A stretch of 64,000 nucleotides of DNA, taken from NCBI GenBank assembly GCA_963693305.1, contig OY855914.1, positions 16,492,899-16,556,898 on the forward strand. The letters run 5' to 3'. The stretch comes from Meandrina meandrites (lineage: Eukaryota; Cnidaria; Anthozoa; Scleractinia; Meandrinidae). The number at the start of each line of letters is the position of its first letter. Positions within the stretch are counted from its first letter, which is position 1. The notes beneath the pieces are model-generated. The model searched no databases. It was not told where the DNA came from and worked only from the letters and a program-made list of their open reading frames with translations. Position numbers and translations under genes: made by a program. Of the stretch, positions 22,334 through 32,785 are shown in pieces.

Positions 22334-22757
22334 CTACGCGAGGGATTTGTAAATATCCGGGATGTCAATATGTTCGTTTCCCGCGTTGCTATCTCTCTGC
22401 GAAGACCAGGCCTCCAGAAAAAGTCTCTCGTGAAAATTACGAGCCTTGTCTACAATAGTCGTGTGATCGAAGTCTATACTATGGACAAACTGGCTCGCGT
22501 GTTGTGCAATTTTGGAATTGTTGTTTCCAACCCGAACCGCTCTTCTTCTTTTAACCTAGTTTCCAAGGCTCTGTTCGTCTGTCCATAATACACGAAGTTG
22601 CAATCAACACACCCGACTTTGTAGACAACACCTCTGGACCGCAAGGTAGAAGGTTTGTCCTTTGGTCTCGGGAAACACATGCGCATGATATTTAAAGGTT
22701 TGTAACCCACTTTAACGCCGTTGTTACGTAGTACTCGCGAAATGCTCTCAGAGACGC
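22334..22757 (-). pseudogene. Penelope-like element, C-terminal GIY-YIG endonuclease fragment
   Basis: The minus strand from about 22757 reads an approach segment (SRVLRNNGVKVGYKPLN), then the GIY-YIG nuclease start VVYKVGCVDCNFVYYGQT and RALETRLKE. After a single frameshift at about 22510-22545 it continues SKIAQHASQFVHSIDFDH and ARNFHERLFLEAW, ending at a TAG (22334-22336). Penelope-like elements encode a reverse transcriptase followed by this GIY-YIG domain, which nicks target DNA. The reverse transcriptase part is missing: homology stops at about 22760, where the next element begins. The frameshift and truncation make it inactive. The family assignment is strong because the linker, nuclease and C-terminal motif appear in the right order. 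Confidence 0.85.
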
Positions 22758-22767
22758 CTCATAAAGT

Positions 22768-24723
22768 ATGACTCAGAATGGCTACCCGTTTTTTGCTTTT
22801 CCCATGATACATCAATTTGAAAAGGAAGATTTGAATCGAAAAAAGAAATTAGAAAGCTTTAATTATGCCTTAAAATACGGGTCACTTTCTAGCTCTCAAC
22901 GGCAAGGAATTATTTCTTTAATCCCTAAAAAGAATAAGAATGCGGAGTATTTAAAGAATTGGAGACCTGTATCCCTACTTAATGTTGACTACAAAATCGC
23001 GACCAAAACTATTGCTCTTCGGTTGGAAAAGATCTTGCCAAGCATAATCCATCCTTGTCAGTCTGGCTATGTAAAAGGAAGATTCATCGGTGAAAGCATT
23101 AGACTTATAGCAGACACAATGGACTTCACTAAAACAAACGATATACCAGGTATAGCTGTTTTCTTGGATTTCGAAAAAGCTTTTGACTCAGTTGAATGGG
23201 ACTTCATCCAAAAATGCCTAGAATCTTTCAACTTCGGTCCAAATCTTCGGCAATGGATCAGCGTGTTCTATAAAGACATCTCTAGTTGCGTTATTAACAA
23301 TGGAGTAGCCTCCCAACACTTCTATTTAGAACGCGGTGTCCGTCAAGGTTGCCCACTCTCAGGCATACTCTTTGTTATCGCTATGGAGCTCCTTGCCCAG
23401 AGTATTAGACGTTCAAAAGATATTAAAGGCATTAATATACAAGGAGATGAAGTAGTCAAGCTCTCTCAATATGCTGACGACACTACCGCCCTTCTCGCCG
23501 ATGTCCAGTCGGTTTCTAATTTATTTGACTTACTCTCGCTGTTTGAAAAATGTTCTGGTTTAAAAATAAACCAAACAAAATCAGAAATGCTTTGGCTCGG
23601 CTCCTTGCGTCATAGAAAGGATGCAATTTTCAACCTCCAAATTAGTGACGAACCAGTTTATGCTCTTGGGGTACACTTAACTTACAATATTGAAACGTCT
23701 AATAAGAAAAATTTTTTGGAAAAGTTAGGACCTTTAAAGAAAACTCTAAGTATCTGGTCCAGAAGAGACATTTCCATTTACGGCAAAATAAATATTGTCA
23801 AAACATTAGCACTCTCCAAACTTGTGTTCATCTGCAGTGTTATGGAGACTCCAAAAAACTTTGCCAAAGAAGTCAATAATATAGTGTTCGACTTTATTTG
23901 GAAGCAAAAACCACCAAAAATAAAAAAGACAACCCTTATCAAGAAGAAATTAGATGGTGGTCTAGAAATGAAAGATTTTGTTCTCTTCGACAAAGCTTTA
24001 AAATTAACCTGGATTAAGCGCTTATGTTCCGACTCGGATGCACCGTGGAAGTATATTCCAAAATCGTTTCTGTCCAGTGTTGGCGGCACGGAGCTTTTTA
24101 AATGTAATTATGATTATAACCTTCTTGACCTTAATAACCACCTTCCCGAATTTTACAAACAAATTATAAATTATTGGCAGAAAATTGCGTCTACAACACC
24201 TCACAGTAAGAACGAGGTTCTCTCTCAAATAATTTGGAACAACAGATTCATCATGATCAACAAAAAAATGGTTTATCTACCTCAATGGCCCGAAGCAGGA
24301 GTAAAACAAATTTTAGATCTTTTTGACGAGTATGAAAATCGCTTTCTGCCTTTCCTCTCGTTTTGCAATAAATACGCACTAGATTGCAATTTTTTACAAT
24401 ACCATAGCCTTATATCCGCGATTCCCCAAAGATGGAAGAAGCTACTTCATGTGAATTTCGGTGACACGACTTCACCCACCCCGCCAATCTGTACTTTATC
24501 GTGCAAGACGTTGTACGAAAAGTTGTTACTCTTTGAAGATCTTCCCCCTCCAACCTCAGAGAAAAAGCTTGAATCATACGGTATCACAAAGGAGACTCTA
24601 AGTAAAATTTATCTTCTGCCATTTAAGGCCACAAAAGAACTTAAATTAGCAATGTTCCAATACAAAATTATACACAACATTTCAGCCACGAACAGTTTAA
24701 TATATAGATTTAGGCAGGCCTAA
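22768..24723 (+). pseudogene. L1-like LINE ORF2, reverse transcriptase part (5'-truncated, 3' split)
   Basis: A 651-codon open frame encodes a non-LTR reverse transcriptase. Homology starts at about residue 29 (ESFNYALKYGSLSSSQRQ). It shows NWRPVSLLNVDYKI (64-77), DFEKAFDSVEW (134-144), the RQGCPLSGILF block (192-202) and the catalytic YADD (235-238). It then continues through the thumb and long C-terminal region of L1-type ORF2. The endonuclease domain is absent, so the first ATG is not the original start. The frame ends with an accidental stop just after NSLIYRF, where a 2-kb element interrupts the gene. The end of the protein resumes at 26776. The frame has no internal stop or frameshift, so insertion of the LINE is fairly recent, but it could not act alone. 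Confidence 0.9.
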
Positions 24724-24724
24724 A

Positions 24725-26775
24725 AGCGGAGCTCCCATTTATTATTTTTTTGCTTGAATTTAGTGTTTTGACGCCCCTGCACTTTATTGGGTTCCCCACA
24801 AATGCACGGAGGCGCACATATCAAATTTTAGTATAAAAACTTTTTACAACTTTTACTGTACACTAATAAACCTCGTAGAGCAAATCAGTGTAAAAAAGGA
24901 CCTCGATGAAGACAAGGAAATTTGTTTTGATTTACTTCAAAACAGTCAAGGCAACACAATCAACTCAAGGCAAAAAAGACTACAGCGCGAAAAAAAGTCA
25001 ACACGCGGCTGAAGAAAATGAGTTCACGCCAGAACAAAGAAAAACACGGCCGCAAAAAAAAAAAAACCTGGCAAATTCATCGGGAGCCGGTTATGCAAGT
25101 TATTTTAAAGCAGTTTTTGTGTGTGTTGTGGCAGCTCGCTATCTAACAAGCGAACAATTTAGTTTGAGCCGTCTTGTGTTGGTTGCATGATTATAAACTA
25201 TTCTGTTTTATCGTACACGTTGCTTAATACCTTAAAGAATTTTATGTAGAGAACTAAATGAATTTTTTCTTCGTTTCTGGTAAGCAAATGTGCGGTAGAA
25301 AAAGTCTGAACTCACTCACCCAGGCACAGGTAACACGCAACGAAACCGGCGTAATCACGAGTACGAGATTTAACATACACTCACTGAAATAAACAATGCG
25401 AGCGAATAAAATAGAGCAGTTGGATAATAAATCGCTTAAATTAATTTTAGTGTGCAGTCTCTTTGAGTAGTTTTACTAGTTTTGGTTTGGACTTGTTCAG
25501 TTTGCGGGATTTTCCTCAGTATAAGCTGGTATAAGTGTAGTTTGTAATATTTTGCAAAGGCGAAATGTGCTTTTCATCCGAGTACATGTAGCTCAATTAC
25601 TTTTAATATTCTTTTCAAATGAAATCCAAAAATGAACTTTACAGTTGACTCCACTATAAACTAAAACACAGCATTTGAAACAAAACATTTAATAGACAAT
25701 GTCTGTATAAAATGTACAAAAGTGATTGAAGCTAAGAGGTTTGAAAGCAGCATTTAAGAAATATGGAATTTGTAAATATGTAAGCCTACGGAAAGATCTG
25801 AAAAACGATACAACTTCGAATTCGTTTATAAATGACTGAAGTATAAACAGATTCTCACAATAAAAACAGACTTCAGCTTAGGGTATACAATACGTTTGTT
25901 ACCTTATATTTGGAAAAGGCTTGTAAATTCTGCAGGGCAAAGCTTTCAAACCAGCAGCATATTAAATATCGGAAACGAACACGCCAGTTTCCATGTGAGC
26001 TTACTCCAACTCCAACTCTATCGACATATACATTATATGAATTATCAGCGAAGATCAATCTCTTCCTTTCTTTCGGTGTAGCTGTTAGCAGTCTTTTATC
26101 CATCACTTCGTGAACTTGACCGGCTCTGAGCTCACTTTTAGTTCGGCTTAATGTCCACTGAATTAATCAACCGCAGAAGCCGTAGACAGTTCTTCAACTC
26201 TCGCTGTTTTGACTTGTTGTCCGATAAATCATATTCAAGTCGGCAAACATTTCGGATGTTCACGCTACGAGGCTATCCCTAAATCATTTGGCATAAGTTT
26301 CCATGATGTAGATGAGTAAATAAAGCGAGAAATATTCACGAAGATCTATGTTTTCCAGCAGCTTTGTTCGCCTCTTTCATTCAGCTTAAAAAACGAACAA
26401 GGTGCCACCCGTGCCACAGATTTTTGCCGCCTTTTCATACAATCGCGTCGTTTAAGTTAAAATGAAATGTCCAGATCATTTTAAACCTCTGAAGTAATGC
26501 AGAGTTCTTACAAATTGTTACGACAGGTAACTCAACTCTAAACGAACCGAATAGAACCGATATGTTTTTGTGTCACTTTTTGCGTAAGAATGACTCCAAA
26601 TCAAGGACAAAAGCAAACTCGTCCCCAGGCCTAATCCGTGCGTACGGACGTACGTACGGACGGACGGACGGACATGACGTCATAACCAAATTTTCTCGGC
26701 TCGATGGGTTCACCATATTTTATAGCTATGGATGCTCCGCCCGCGGGCGCCTTCGGCGCCCGCGGGAGCTCCGCT
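24725..26775. mobile_element. About 2-kb inverted-repeat element inserted in the L1-like ORF2
   Basis: The left end AGCGGAGCTCCC (24725-24736) is the exact reverse complement of the right end GGGAGCTCCGCT (26764-26775), and both lie exactly where the LINE reading is interrupted. Near the right end are a CGGA-rich microsatellite (about 26645-26674) and a GC hairpin (CCCGCGGGCGCC, loop TTC, GGCGCCCGCGGG, 26740-26766). Internal frames (24906-25190, 25873-26113) show no transposase motif. I recognise the GGAGCTCCGC end and the neighbouring GGACATGACGTCATAACC stretch as a common coral interspersed repeat. The superfamily is undetermined. Confidence 0.7.
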
Positions 26776-27175
26776 ATTATACAAAATGAAAAAGGTTGCT
26801 TCCCCTTTCTGCCCGTTCTGTCCCTCTGATAGCCAAACCATACAGCATCTGTTTATTAGCTGCACGCAGGCGTCCTCTTTTTGGAATAAGTTCCAAAATT
26901 GGTATATGATCGAAAGCAATGAGAATTTACTTCTTTCTGAGCTTGACGTGTTATTTGGAATTACTCGGTCTTGTGCGCACCGTTTAGTCCTCAATCATCT
27001 CATACTTCTGAGTAAATATTTTCTTTATGGAAACGCACTTAACAGTATCAAACACGTTTTTAATGACTTCGTCGCATTAGTGCACGGGAAAATGGAGATT
27101 GAAAAATACATCGCTGCCACGTCTAATGATGAGAAGAATTTTAGGCAGAAGTGGAAATTCCTTCTCACGAGTTAG
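26776..27175 (+). pseudogene. L1-like LINE ORF2, C-terminal part resumed after insertion
   Basis: In frame from the insertion edge the sequence reads LYKMKKVASPFCPFCPSD, then TIQHLFISCTQASSFW, and ends with a TAG at 27173-27175. The C-x2-C...H-x4-C cluster is the conserved C-terminal zinc-knuckle-like motif of L1-type ORF2 proteins. It directly continues the protein left at 24715, showing that 24725-26775 is an insertion and not a gene boundary. Confidence 0.85.
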
Positions 27176-27380
27176 ACCGTTTTTTTTTTTTTAGCAATCA
27201 AAATAGGTAGATAATCGGTGTGTCGTATAAGTAAAAGTGTGATGGTGTAAAGTAAGTCATCGGGGATTTGTATTGTATTGTGATTATATAAAACTGTTCT
27301 AACTTAAAAGCAAAATAGATTAAAAATCAATTATCAGTGTAAGCAAAGAAGTAACGTAATTAAGTGAGTAATATTAATTT

Positions 27381-28390
27381 AGTATATACCAAACCAGTGA
27401 ATAGTGTTTTTCGCGCGCGCTGATTGGCTAGCTCGGAGGTGAATAGCAAGTACTATTCACCTCCGAGCAGAGTAAGATGACTTCTACGAGTAACTTCGGT
27501 TAAAAAAGCGGTTTTGATCCATAAAAGAAGCCGCTGTACTTTAATGTGTTGTCAACTTTACCAGGTCAGAACAATACTAGGTTTAGCGATACGTAGCGAT
27601 GTTTATTTAAAATGTTTTAAGCGTTTCCTTCAACAAAACGATTGATAAAATGTGGTACAAAATATTTTGCTTACCTTCGCCGCGTACACGTACGCAAAAT
27701 TAAAACGTTTAAGTCTGAATTTTTTCCAAATATGCACTGTCCAACTAAGAAAATTAAGTACATTTCTTACCTTGTCTCTGTTTTAAAGCCAGCAAATCCT
27801 TGCAGTTGTTTTGGTCGTGCTATAAACGATTTTGGCAAGTTGTTTTCGGCTCGGCCATATAAAGTCACGCTGGAGACTAAAATATTTAGGTTTGCACCGA
27901 AGATCGATTTCAATTGTGAATTGCTGTGGTTTTTCACTCCTCTTCCACCGACTCTCCTCCAGTCAACTAGCTTAGCAGCCGTATTAAACTTCGATCAAAT
28001 CCAGTCCACGTATTCTTGACATTCATGGTCGTTCGCAGCATCTTGTCAACATAATTCAATGAACAGTTTTTGCAGCACGTTTCATGACTTCACGGACGTT
28101 TCCAAGGCTATAGTGACCGGCACAGGTTGTATTCAAGAGTAAATTAAAGACTTGTGTTCTCCAGTAGTGAAAATAAAGTAAAGAATTCCGCTTGAAATCG
28201 TCCAAATCCATTCAATAAACGAAACACAGTTGCAAATTTATTTCGGTCGATCGCCTGTGTAGTGTTGTCATGTGACTTTTCCCGCGCTGTCGTCTTTTCA
28301 TGTGCGCAGTGTTCAGTCCTCTGAATTGCTTTCTTTCACGGTAAAACTTTTAATTTTAGGCCGGCTATTCAACTGGTTTGGTATATACTA
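27381..28390. mobile_element. Inverted-repeat element with AGTATATACCAAACCAGT ends
   Basis: AGTATATACCAAACCAGTGAATAG (from 27381) is mirrored at the right by CTATTCAACTGG followed by TTTGGTATATACT (ending about 28389). Just inside the left end is a perfect 16-bp hairpin (27431-27446 with 27453-27468, GCTCGGAGGTGAATAG). The 125-codon frame at 27642-28019 has no domain I recognise. Non-autonomous DNA element; superfamily unknown. Confidence 0.65.
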
Positions 28391-28392
28391 AA

Positions 28393-28458
28393 ACAATTAT
28401 TCACCTCAGTGTCGGTGAAAAGCGGCGGATATTTACCTCCACTTCGGTGAATAATTGT
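28393..28458. repeat. Palindrome ACAATTATTCACC...GGTGAATAATTGT
   Basis: The outer 19 bp of each side pair with one or two mismatches. It abuts the right end of the 27381-28390 element and may be part of a composite end. Confidence 0.65.
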
Positions 28459-28703
28459 TAAGTATTGGTATTAAAGGTTCGATAAAAAAAGTAATAGTAT
28501 TGCAAGTGATGTAAATGTGTGTAGCTAAATTGTAAATTGTTCATTGTAAGTAGTGCAATTAAGTATTGTTAAAACATTGTACAAATAGATGTTGTAAGAA
28601 AGTGGTGTAATTATTTTAATTTAAGTTACTAGTTAATTAAGTATATTTTTGTAAGTAGTCTGTGTTGTAAATAAAGTGTTGCTTTATCTCGTAAAAAAAA
28701 AAC

Positions 28704-31700
28704 ACAGATTCGAATGCATCATGGATTTTTCTTAATATATAGTTTATTGTAGCATTAAATCTTTTGTTATTTCTTTAAGGAAGTTTTAAGAAAAAAATGT
28801 TTTTCTTCCTACTGAAAGGGATATAAATGGCGGTCACGCGGTTGTTACCATCGCTCGCTCTAGTGTTTTTAGTCCTCATCCTCAGGCAGAAATGGTCCAG
28901 CAGTATCAGCTACCAGCATATAAACAGCCAAGGAGTTAAGAAGTTTAGGTTTTGTTCTCCTGTAGACCCAAAAGCAACTGTAGTGCTTGGAAGCGAAACT
29001 CTGCATCGAAACATCACACTTGCGAACAAGCAGAACAGACTACAACTACGCTCAAGCGCATCTTTCTTAACTCACATCCTTCTTCTACTTGGAGGTGACA
29101 TCGAATTAAATCCTGGAGATGAAGTGAATTATCCTTGCGGGATATGCTACGAAACAGTGAAAGCTGACCAAGAAGGAATCCAATGCAATCAGTGTTACTG
29201 GTGGTTCCATACGAACACAGGGTGCTGCGAGATATTACCTGAAATGTACAACATTCTGTCGACTTCTCCGTGTGTTTGGTTGTGCCCACACTGCAATGAA
29301 CCTAATCAGTCAAATTCATTTCTTCATGATTCGCTTGATTCGCTTCACTCTGAGAACTTCTTCGACCCCCTTCTCGCGAGCGAATGTCTAAATTTGCCGG
29401 GAAATTTAAATCAAGATCGACACGGCCGTCCTACAAGAAGTAAACAAAGGCAACCCAAGCGGAACAATATGAAATGTTTGTTGATTAACTGCCGCAGCGT
29501 GATGAACAAAGTGGCTGACATTGCAGCGGTTATACATGAACACAAACCTGATATTATATTGGGAAATGAATCCTGGCTTACCCCAGATATCGGAAACAAC
29601 GAAATATTCCCAGACAACTACAACGTCTTCAGGAAAGATAGAATTACAAACAGTCGGGGCGGCGGAGTCTTTCAAGCGGTGAAAAAAGATATTATAATTA
29701 CACATCGTGATGATTTAAATTCTGACTGTGAAATTATCTGGACTCAATGTCAACTTTCTGGAAAGAAATCTAAATGCATACTTTTTGGATCATATTATCG
29801 GCCAAACGCATCCGACATGAAAAGTCTGGAGGAACTAGAAGCTTCACTTCTAAAAATTGGTGACAACATCCACAAAGACAATGTCGTTATCGCAGGAGAC
29901 TTCAATGCGCCTGATATCGACTGGCAAAATCCGGATGTCTCAAACAGATTGGTCGAAATAATTGATGACCACGATTTTTCCCAGCTTGTTCATGAACCTA
30001 CAAGACGGCAGGGTGAAGCACAGAATATTTTAGACCTTGTTTTATCAAATAATAAGAATATAGTGAGAGATGTCAAAGTTGTACCAGGGATAAGCGACCA
30101 CGACATTGTCCTCTTCACTGTGAACACAACCTGTAAGAAGAGAAAGAATGTCAAACGCAAGATTTACTTCAGAAAGAAGGCTGATACCGACCGAATCAAG
30201 GAAGAGTTAAAGAAATTGGCCAACGATGTTAATTTGAATATCGAAAGCAAAACAGTGGATGAAAAGTGGAACGAATTTGAATTCGGCGTACATCGCATTA
30301 TGGATGCTCATATTCCACACAAGATGTCCAGCTCACGCTATAACCTACCCTGGTTTAACCGCTCGTTGAGACGGCAGTCGAGGGCCAAACAGAGGCTATA
30401 CAACAAAGCTAAAAGATCAGGAAATCCATCACACTGGCATCAGTTTCGTGCCGCCAGGAAACGCATGCACCAAAGCCTAAAAACCGCCAGAGACAGTTAC
30501 GTGTCAGACTTTCTCGGTGAAGCTATCGAAGAAAATCCAAAACGCTTCTGGTCTTATGTAAAACAACTGAAGAAAGAAGACCATGGCGTAGCTGACCTCG
30601 AGTGCGAAGGCAAAATATTCAGTGACAGAGAGATCAGAGCGGAAATTTTGAACAAACAATTTTCCTCTGTTTTTACAGACGAATCCGACTTAGACCCCCC
30701 AAGCGTAGGAAACGAACCAAAGCCAAGTATAAGCCCTCTTGTAATCACCATCACTGGTGTCACCAAGCAGCTAACCTCACTGAAAACCAATAAAGCTTGC
30801 GGCCCGGATAATATTCCTTCTTGGTTTCTTAAAGAGTACGCACAAGAGATTTCACCTATCTTAACTGACATCTATCAAGACTCTATTAACACTGGAAATG
30901 TTCCATTGAAATGGAGATGTGCCAATGTTTGCGCAGTTTTTAAGAAAGGCAAAAGGTCAGACCCTGCAAACTACAGGCCAATTTCCTTAACTTGTATCGC
31001 ATCCAAAATACTTGAACACATAATCCATAGCCACGTGATGAAACATCTGCAAGTGAATGATATCCTTACAGACTGCCAACACGGATTCAGGGCCAAAAGA
31101 TCAACCGAATCCCAACTCATTTTAACAATACATGACTTGGCCAACTCACTCGACAATGATAAATCCGTGGATGCCGTGGTACTGGATTTCGCAAAGGCCT
31201 TCGATAAGGTTCCCCACCGGCGACTCCTAGCAAAATTACAATATTATGGAATCCAAGGCAAATTACTCCGCTGGCTTGAATCCTTCCTTACTCAACGTAC
31301 CCAGTCCGTCGTCTGCGAAGGAAAATCTTCAAGATCTTCTCCTGTGACGTCTGGAGTTCCCCAAGGAACTGTGCTTGGCCCGTTGTTGTTCTTATTATAT
31401 ATTAACGATCTTCCTGATAATCTTCAGTCCTCCGTTAAGCTATTCGCAGATGACGCTCTACTGTATGGTGTCATTGCAAATGATACAGATTGTGACCACC
31501 TACAAGACGACCTACAGAAACTAGAACAATGGCAAAACCAGTGGCAAATGCAATTCAATCCATCAAAATGCAAGATATTGTGTATTTCAAATAAAAGATC
31601 TCCACCGGTAAAGAAATACACATTTTGCGGAGTCGAACTAGAACAAGTTGACGACATCACCTATCTAGGAATTACGTTAACAAGTAAACTGAAATGGGAT

Positions 31701-32272
31701 CAACACGTATCGACAGTCTCAAGCAAAGCATCTCAAGCACTTGGCGTTGTGCGGCGAAACTTACATAACTGTCCAAGATCGGTAAGAGAAACGGCGTACA
31801 AGACTTTAGTCCGACCTACCCTTGAATATGCAAGTGCCGCATGGGATCCCCACTACGAGAAGGATATTCAAAAGCTGGAAAGAGTTCAGAGAAAGGCAGC
31901 GCGATTCTGCGCGGGCAACTACAACCCCTATGCAAGCGTGACAGATATGCTTCAGGAACTTAATTGGGAAACCCTAGCCACGAGACGAAAAATCGCCAGA
32001 CTATCCTTTATGTATAAACTCTCCCACAACCTTACCGATTTCTCAGTAACAGCCCATCTGAAACCAAATTATGAAAGAAGAACCCGTGGGAGCCACGATT
32101 TTAAATTTTTAGTTCCAAGATCAAAGAAAGATGTTTTTAAGTTTTCATTTTTTCCAAGAACAATCTGTGAATGGAACTCCCTTCCAGATGATATTGTAAA
32201 TACAACCTCTGTAAATAGTTTTAAATCTAAGTTAGTTAATAGTTTTTAATATTTTATTTAATTAGTTTTATT

Positions 32273-32307
<35 letters not shown>

Positions 32308-32390
32308 TTTTTAACATTCATTTTAGTTTTTAACGGTTGGTGTGATATCTGTAGATTTTTACCGACCAAATCAAATGTAGATGTAGATAA
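28704..32390 (+). mobile_element. CR1/L2-like non-LTR retrotransposon, apparently full ORF2
   Basis: The element starts directly after the A tail of the preceding LINE and includes a 5' leader of about 120 bp. A single open frame (28827-32249) is followed by a short 3' UTR with a long T run (32279-32304). It ends in an ATGTAGATGTAGATAAA tail (about 32375-32390), typical of CR1/L2-type LINEs that end in short tandem repeats rather than poly-A. No target duplication was resolved. Confidence 0.8.
28827..32249 (+). CDS. CR1/L2-like LINE polyprotein: 2A-like motif, PHD-like finger, endonuclease, reverse transcriptase
   Basis: This is an uninterrupted 1140-codon frame. Residues 5-20 are hydrophobic and signal-like. 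Residues 84-97 (ILLLLGGDIELNPG) match the 2A-like translational recoding peptide, but the last residue is Asp98 where active 2A peptides have Pro. A PHD-like Cys/His cluster follows at 104-156. An APE-type endonuclease spans about 215-432, with E248, GDFN at 357-360 and SDHD at 423-426. The reverse transcriptase contains NYRPISLTCIASKILEHII, a DFAKAFDKVPH block, GVPQGTVLGPLLFLLYINDL and the catalytic FADD at 873-876. A C-terminal region with LVRPTLEYASAAWDPH follows. The protein would nick DNA and reverse-transcribe its own mRNA there. With no stop or frameshift it may encode active protein. A separate ORF1 is not seen. Confidence 0.93.
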   Translation: MAVTRLLPSLALVFLVLILRQKWSSSISYQHINSQGVKKFRFCSPVDPKATVVLGSETLHRNITLANKQNRLQLRSSASFLTHILLLLGGDIELNPGDEVNYPCGICYETVKADQEGIQCNQCYWWFHTNTGCCEILPEMYNILSTSPCVWLCPHCNEPNQSNSFLHDSLDSLHSENFFDPLLASECLNLPGNLNQDRHGRPTRSKQRQPKRNNMKCLLINCRSVMNKVADIAAVIHEHKPDIILGNESWLTPDIGNNEIFPDNYNVFRKDRITNSRGGGVFQAVKKDIIITHRDDLNSDCEIIWTQCQLSGKKSKCILFGSYYRPNASDMKSLEELEASLLKIGDNIHKDNVVIAGDFNAPDIDWQNPDVSNRLVEIIDDHDFSQLVHEPTRRQGEAQNILDLVLSNNKNIVRDVKVVPGISDHDIVLFTVNTTCKKRKNVKRKIYFRKKADTDRIKEELKKLANDVNLNIESKTVDEKWNEFEFGVHRIMDAHIPHKMSSSRYNLPWFNRSLRRQSRAKQRLYNKAKRSGNPSHWHQFRAARKRMHQSLKTARDSYVSDFLGEAIEENPKRFWSYVKQLKKEDHGVADLECEGKIFSDREIRAEILNKQFSSVFTDESDLDPPSVGNEPKPSISPLVITITGVTKQLTSLKTNKACGPDNIPSWFLKEYAQEISPILTDIYQDSINTGNVPLKWRCANVCAVFKKGKRSDPANYRPISLTCIASKILEHIIHSHVMKHLQVNDILTDCQHGFRAKRSTESQLILTIHDLANSLDNDKSVDAVVLDFAKAFDKVPHRRLLAKLQYYGIQGKLLRWLESFLTQRTQSVVCEGKSSRSSPVTSGVPQGTVLGPLLFLLYINDLPDNLQSSVKLFADDALLYGVIANDTDCDHLQDDLQKLEQWQNQWQMQFNPSKCKILCISNKRSPPVKKYTFCGVELEQVDDITYLGITLTSKLKWDQHVSTVSSKASQALGVVRRNLHNCPRSVRETAYKTLVRPTLEYASAAWDPHYEKDIQKLERVQRKAARFCAGNYNPYASVTDMLQELNWETLATRRKIARLSFMYKLSHNLTDFSVTAHLKPNYERRTRGSHDFKFLVPRSKKDVFKFSFFPRTICEWNSLPDDIVNTTSVNSFKSKLVNSF

Positions 32391-32484
32391 AAAAACACTA
32401 AAAAGACGAAGAGATTAGTAAAATTGAACGAGTAACAAGCTAAAGAGAGGAAGAGAGAATTTACAAATGATTATACATTAACTT

Positions 32485-32785
32485 ACACTGCGCAAAAACC
32501 CAAATATTCGGGCCCGAATTCGCCCGAATACGGATCGGTGAACGCCGCGTATGCTGTAATGTTCTGACGTATTCGATGACGCCTGACTCGAAGTACACCC
32601 AGAATATCCTATTTGAATCCGGCCTCTTTTTCCGAATTCAAATTGAATACTCCTGAATGACTCGGAGTGTTCGAAAACGTATACGGCCAACATTTTGTTA
32701 GATGTTTCTTTAGGTTTTCCTCGAACATTCCGTGATAACTTGTGACCCGAACATCTTTGGATACTCCCAGTAGTTTGTGCAGTGT
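32485..32785. mobile_element. Putative MITE with ACACTGCGCAAA ends (301 bp)
   Basis: ACACTGCGCAAA (32485-32496) is mirrored with one mismatch by TTTGTGCAGTGT (32774-32785). The interior repeats CCCGAAT/ATTCGGG words. There is no coding potential. Confidence 0.55.

Larger units (their letters stand above)
27176..28703 (+). other. 3' region of the L1-like LINE, itself containing an insertion
   Basis: After the ORF2 stop comes AT-rich 3' UTR with many GTAAG and TTGTAA words at 27180-27380 and again at 28460-28690. An AATAAA at about 28669 and an A run at 28694-28703 mark the polyadenylated end. The two UTR parts are separated by the terminal-repeat element at 27381-28390 and the palindrome at 28393-28458. 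Confidence 0.6.

Noticed and set aside
22229..22588. 119-codon plus-strand ORF
   Set aside because: It is antisense to the GIY-YIG domain of the Penelope fragment, which carries the recognisable protein motifs.
22768..22850. ATG at 22768 as the true start of the L1-like protein
   Set aside because: Residues 1-28 do not match the family and the endonuclease is absent. The element is 5'-truncated and this ATG is incidental.
27642..28019. 125-codon ORF in the 3' region of the LINE
   Set aside because: It lies within a terminal-repeat element, has no domain and shows no codon pattern that I trust.
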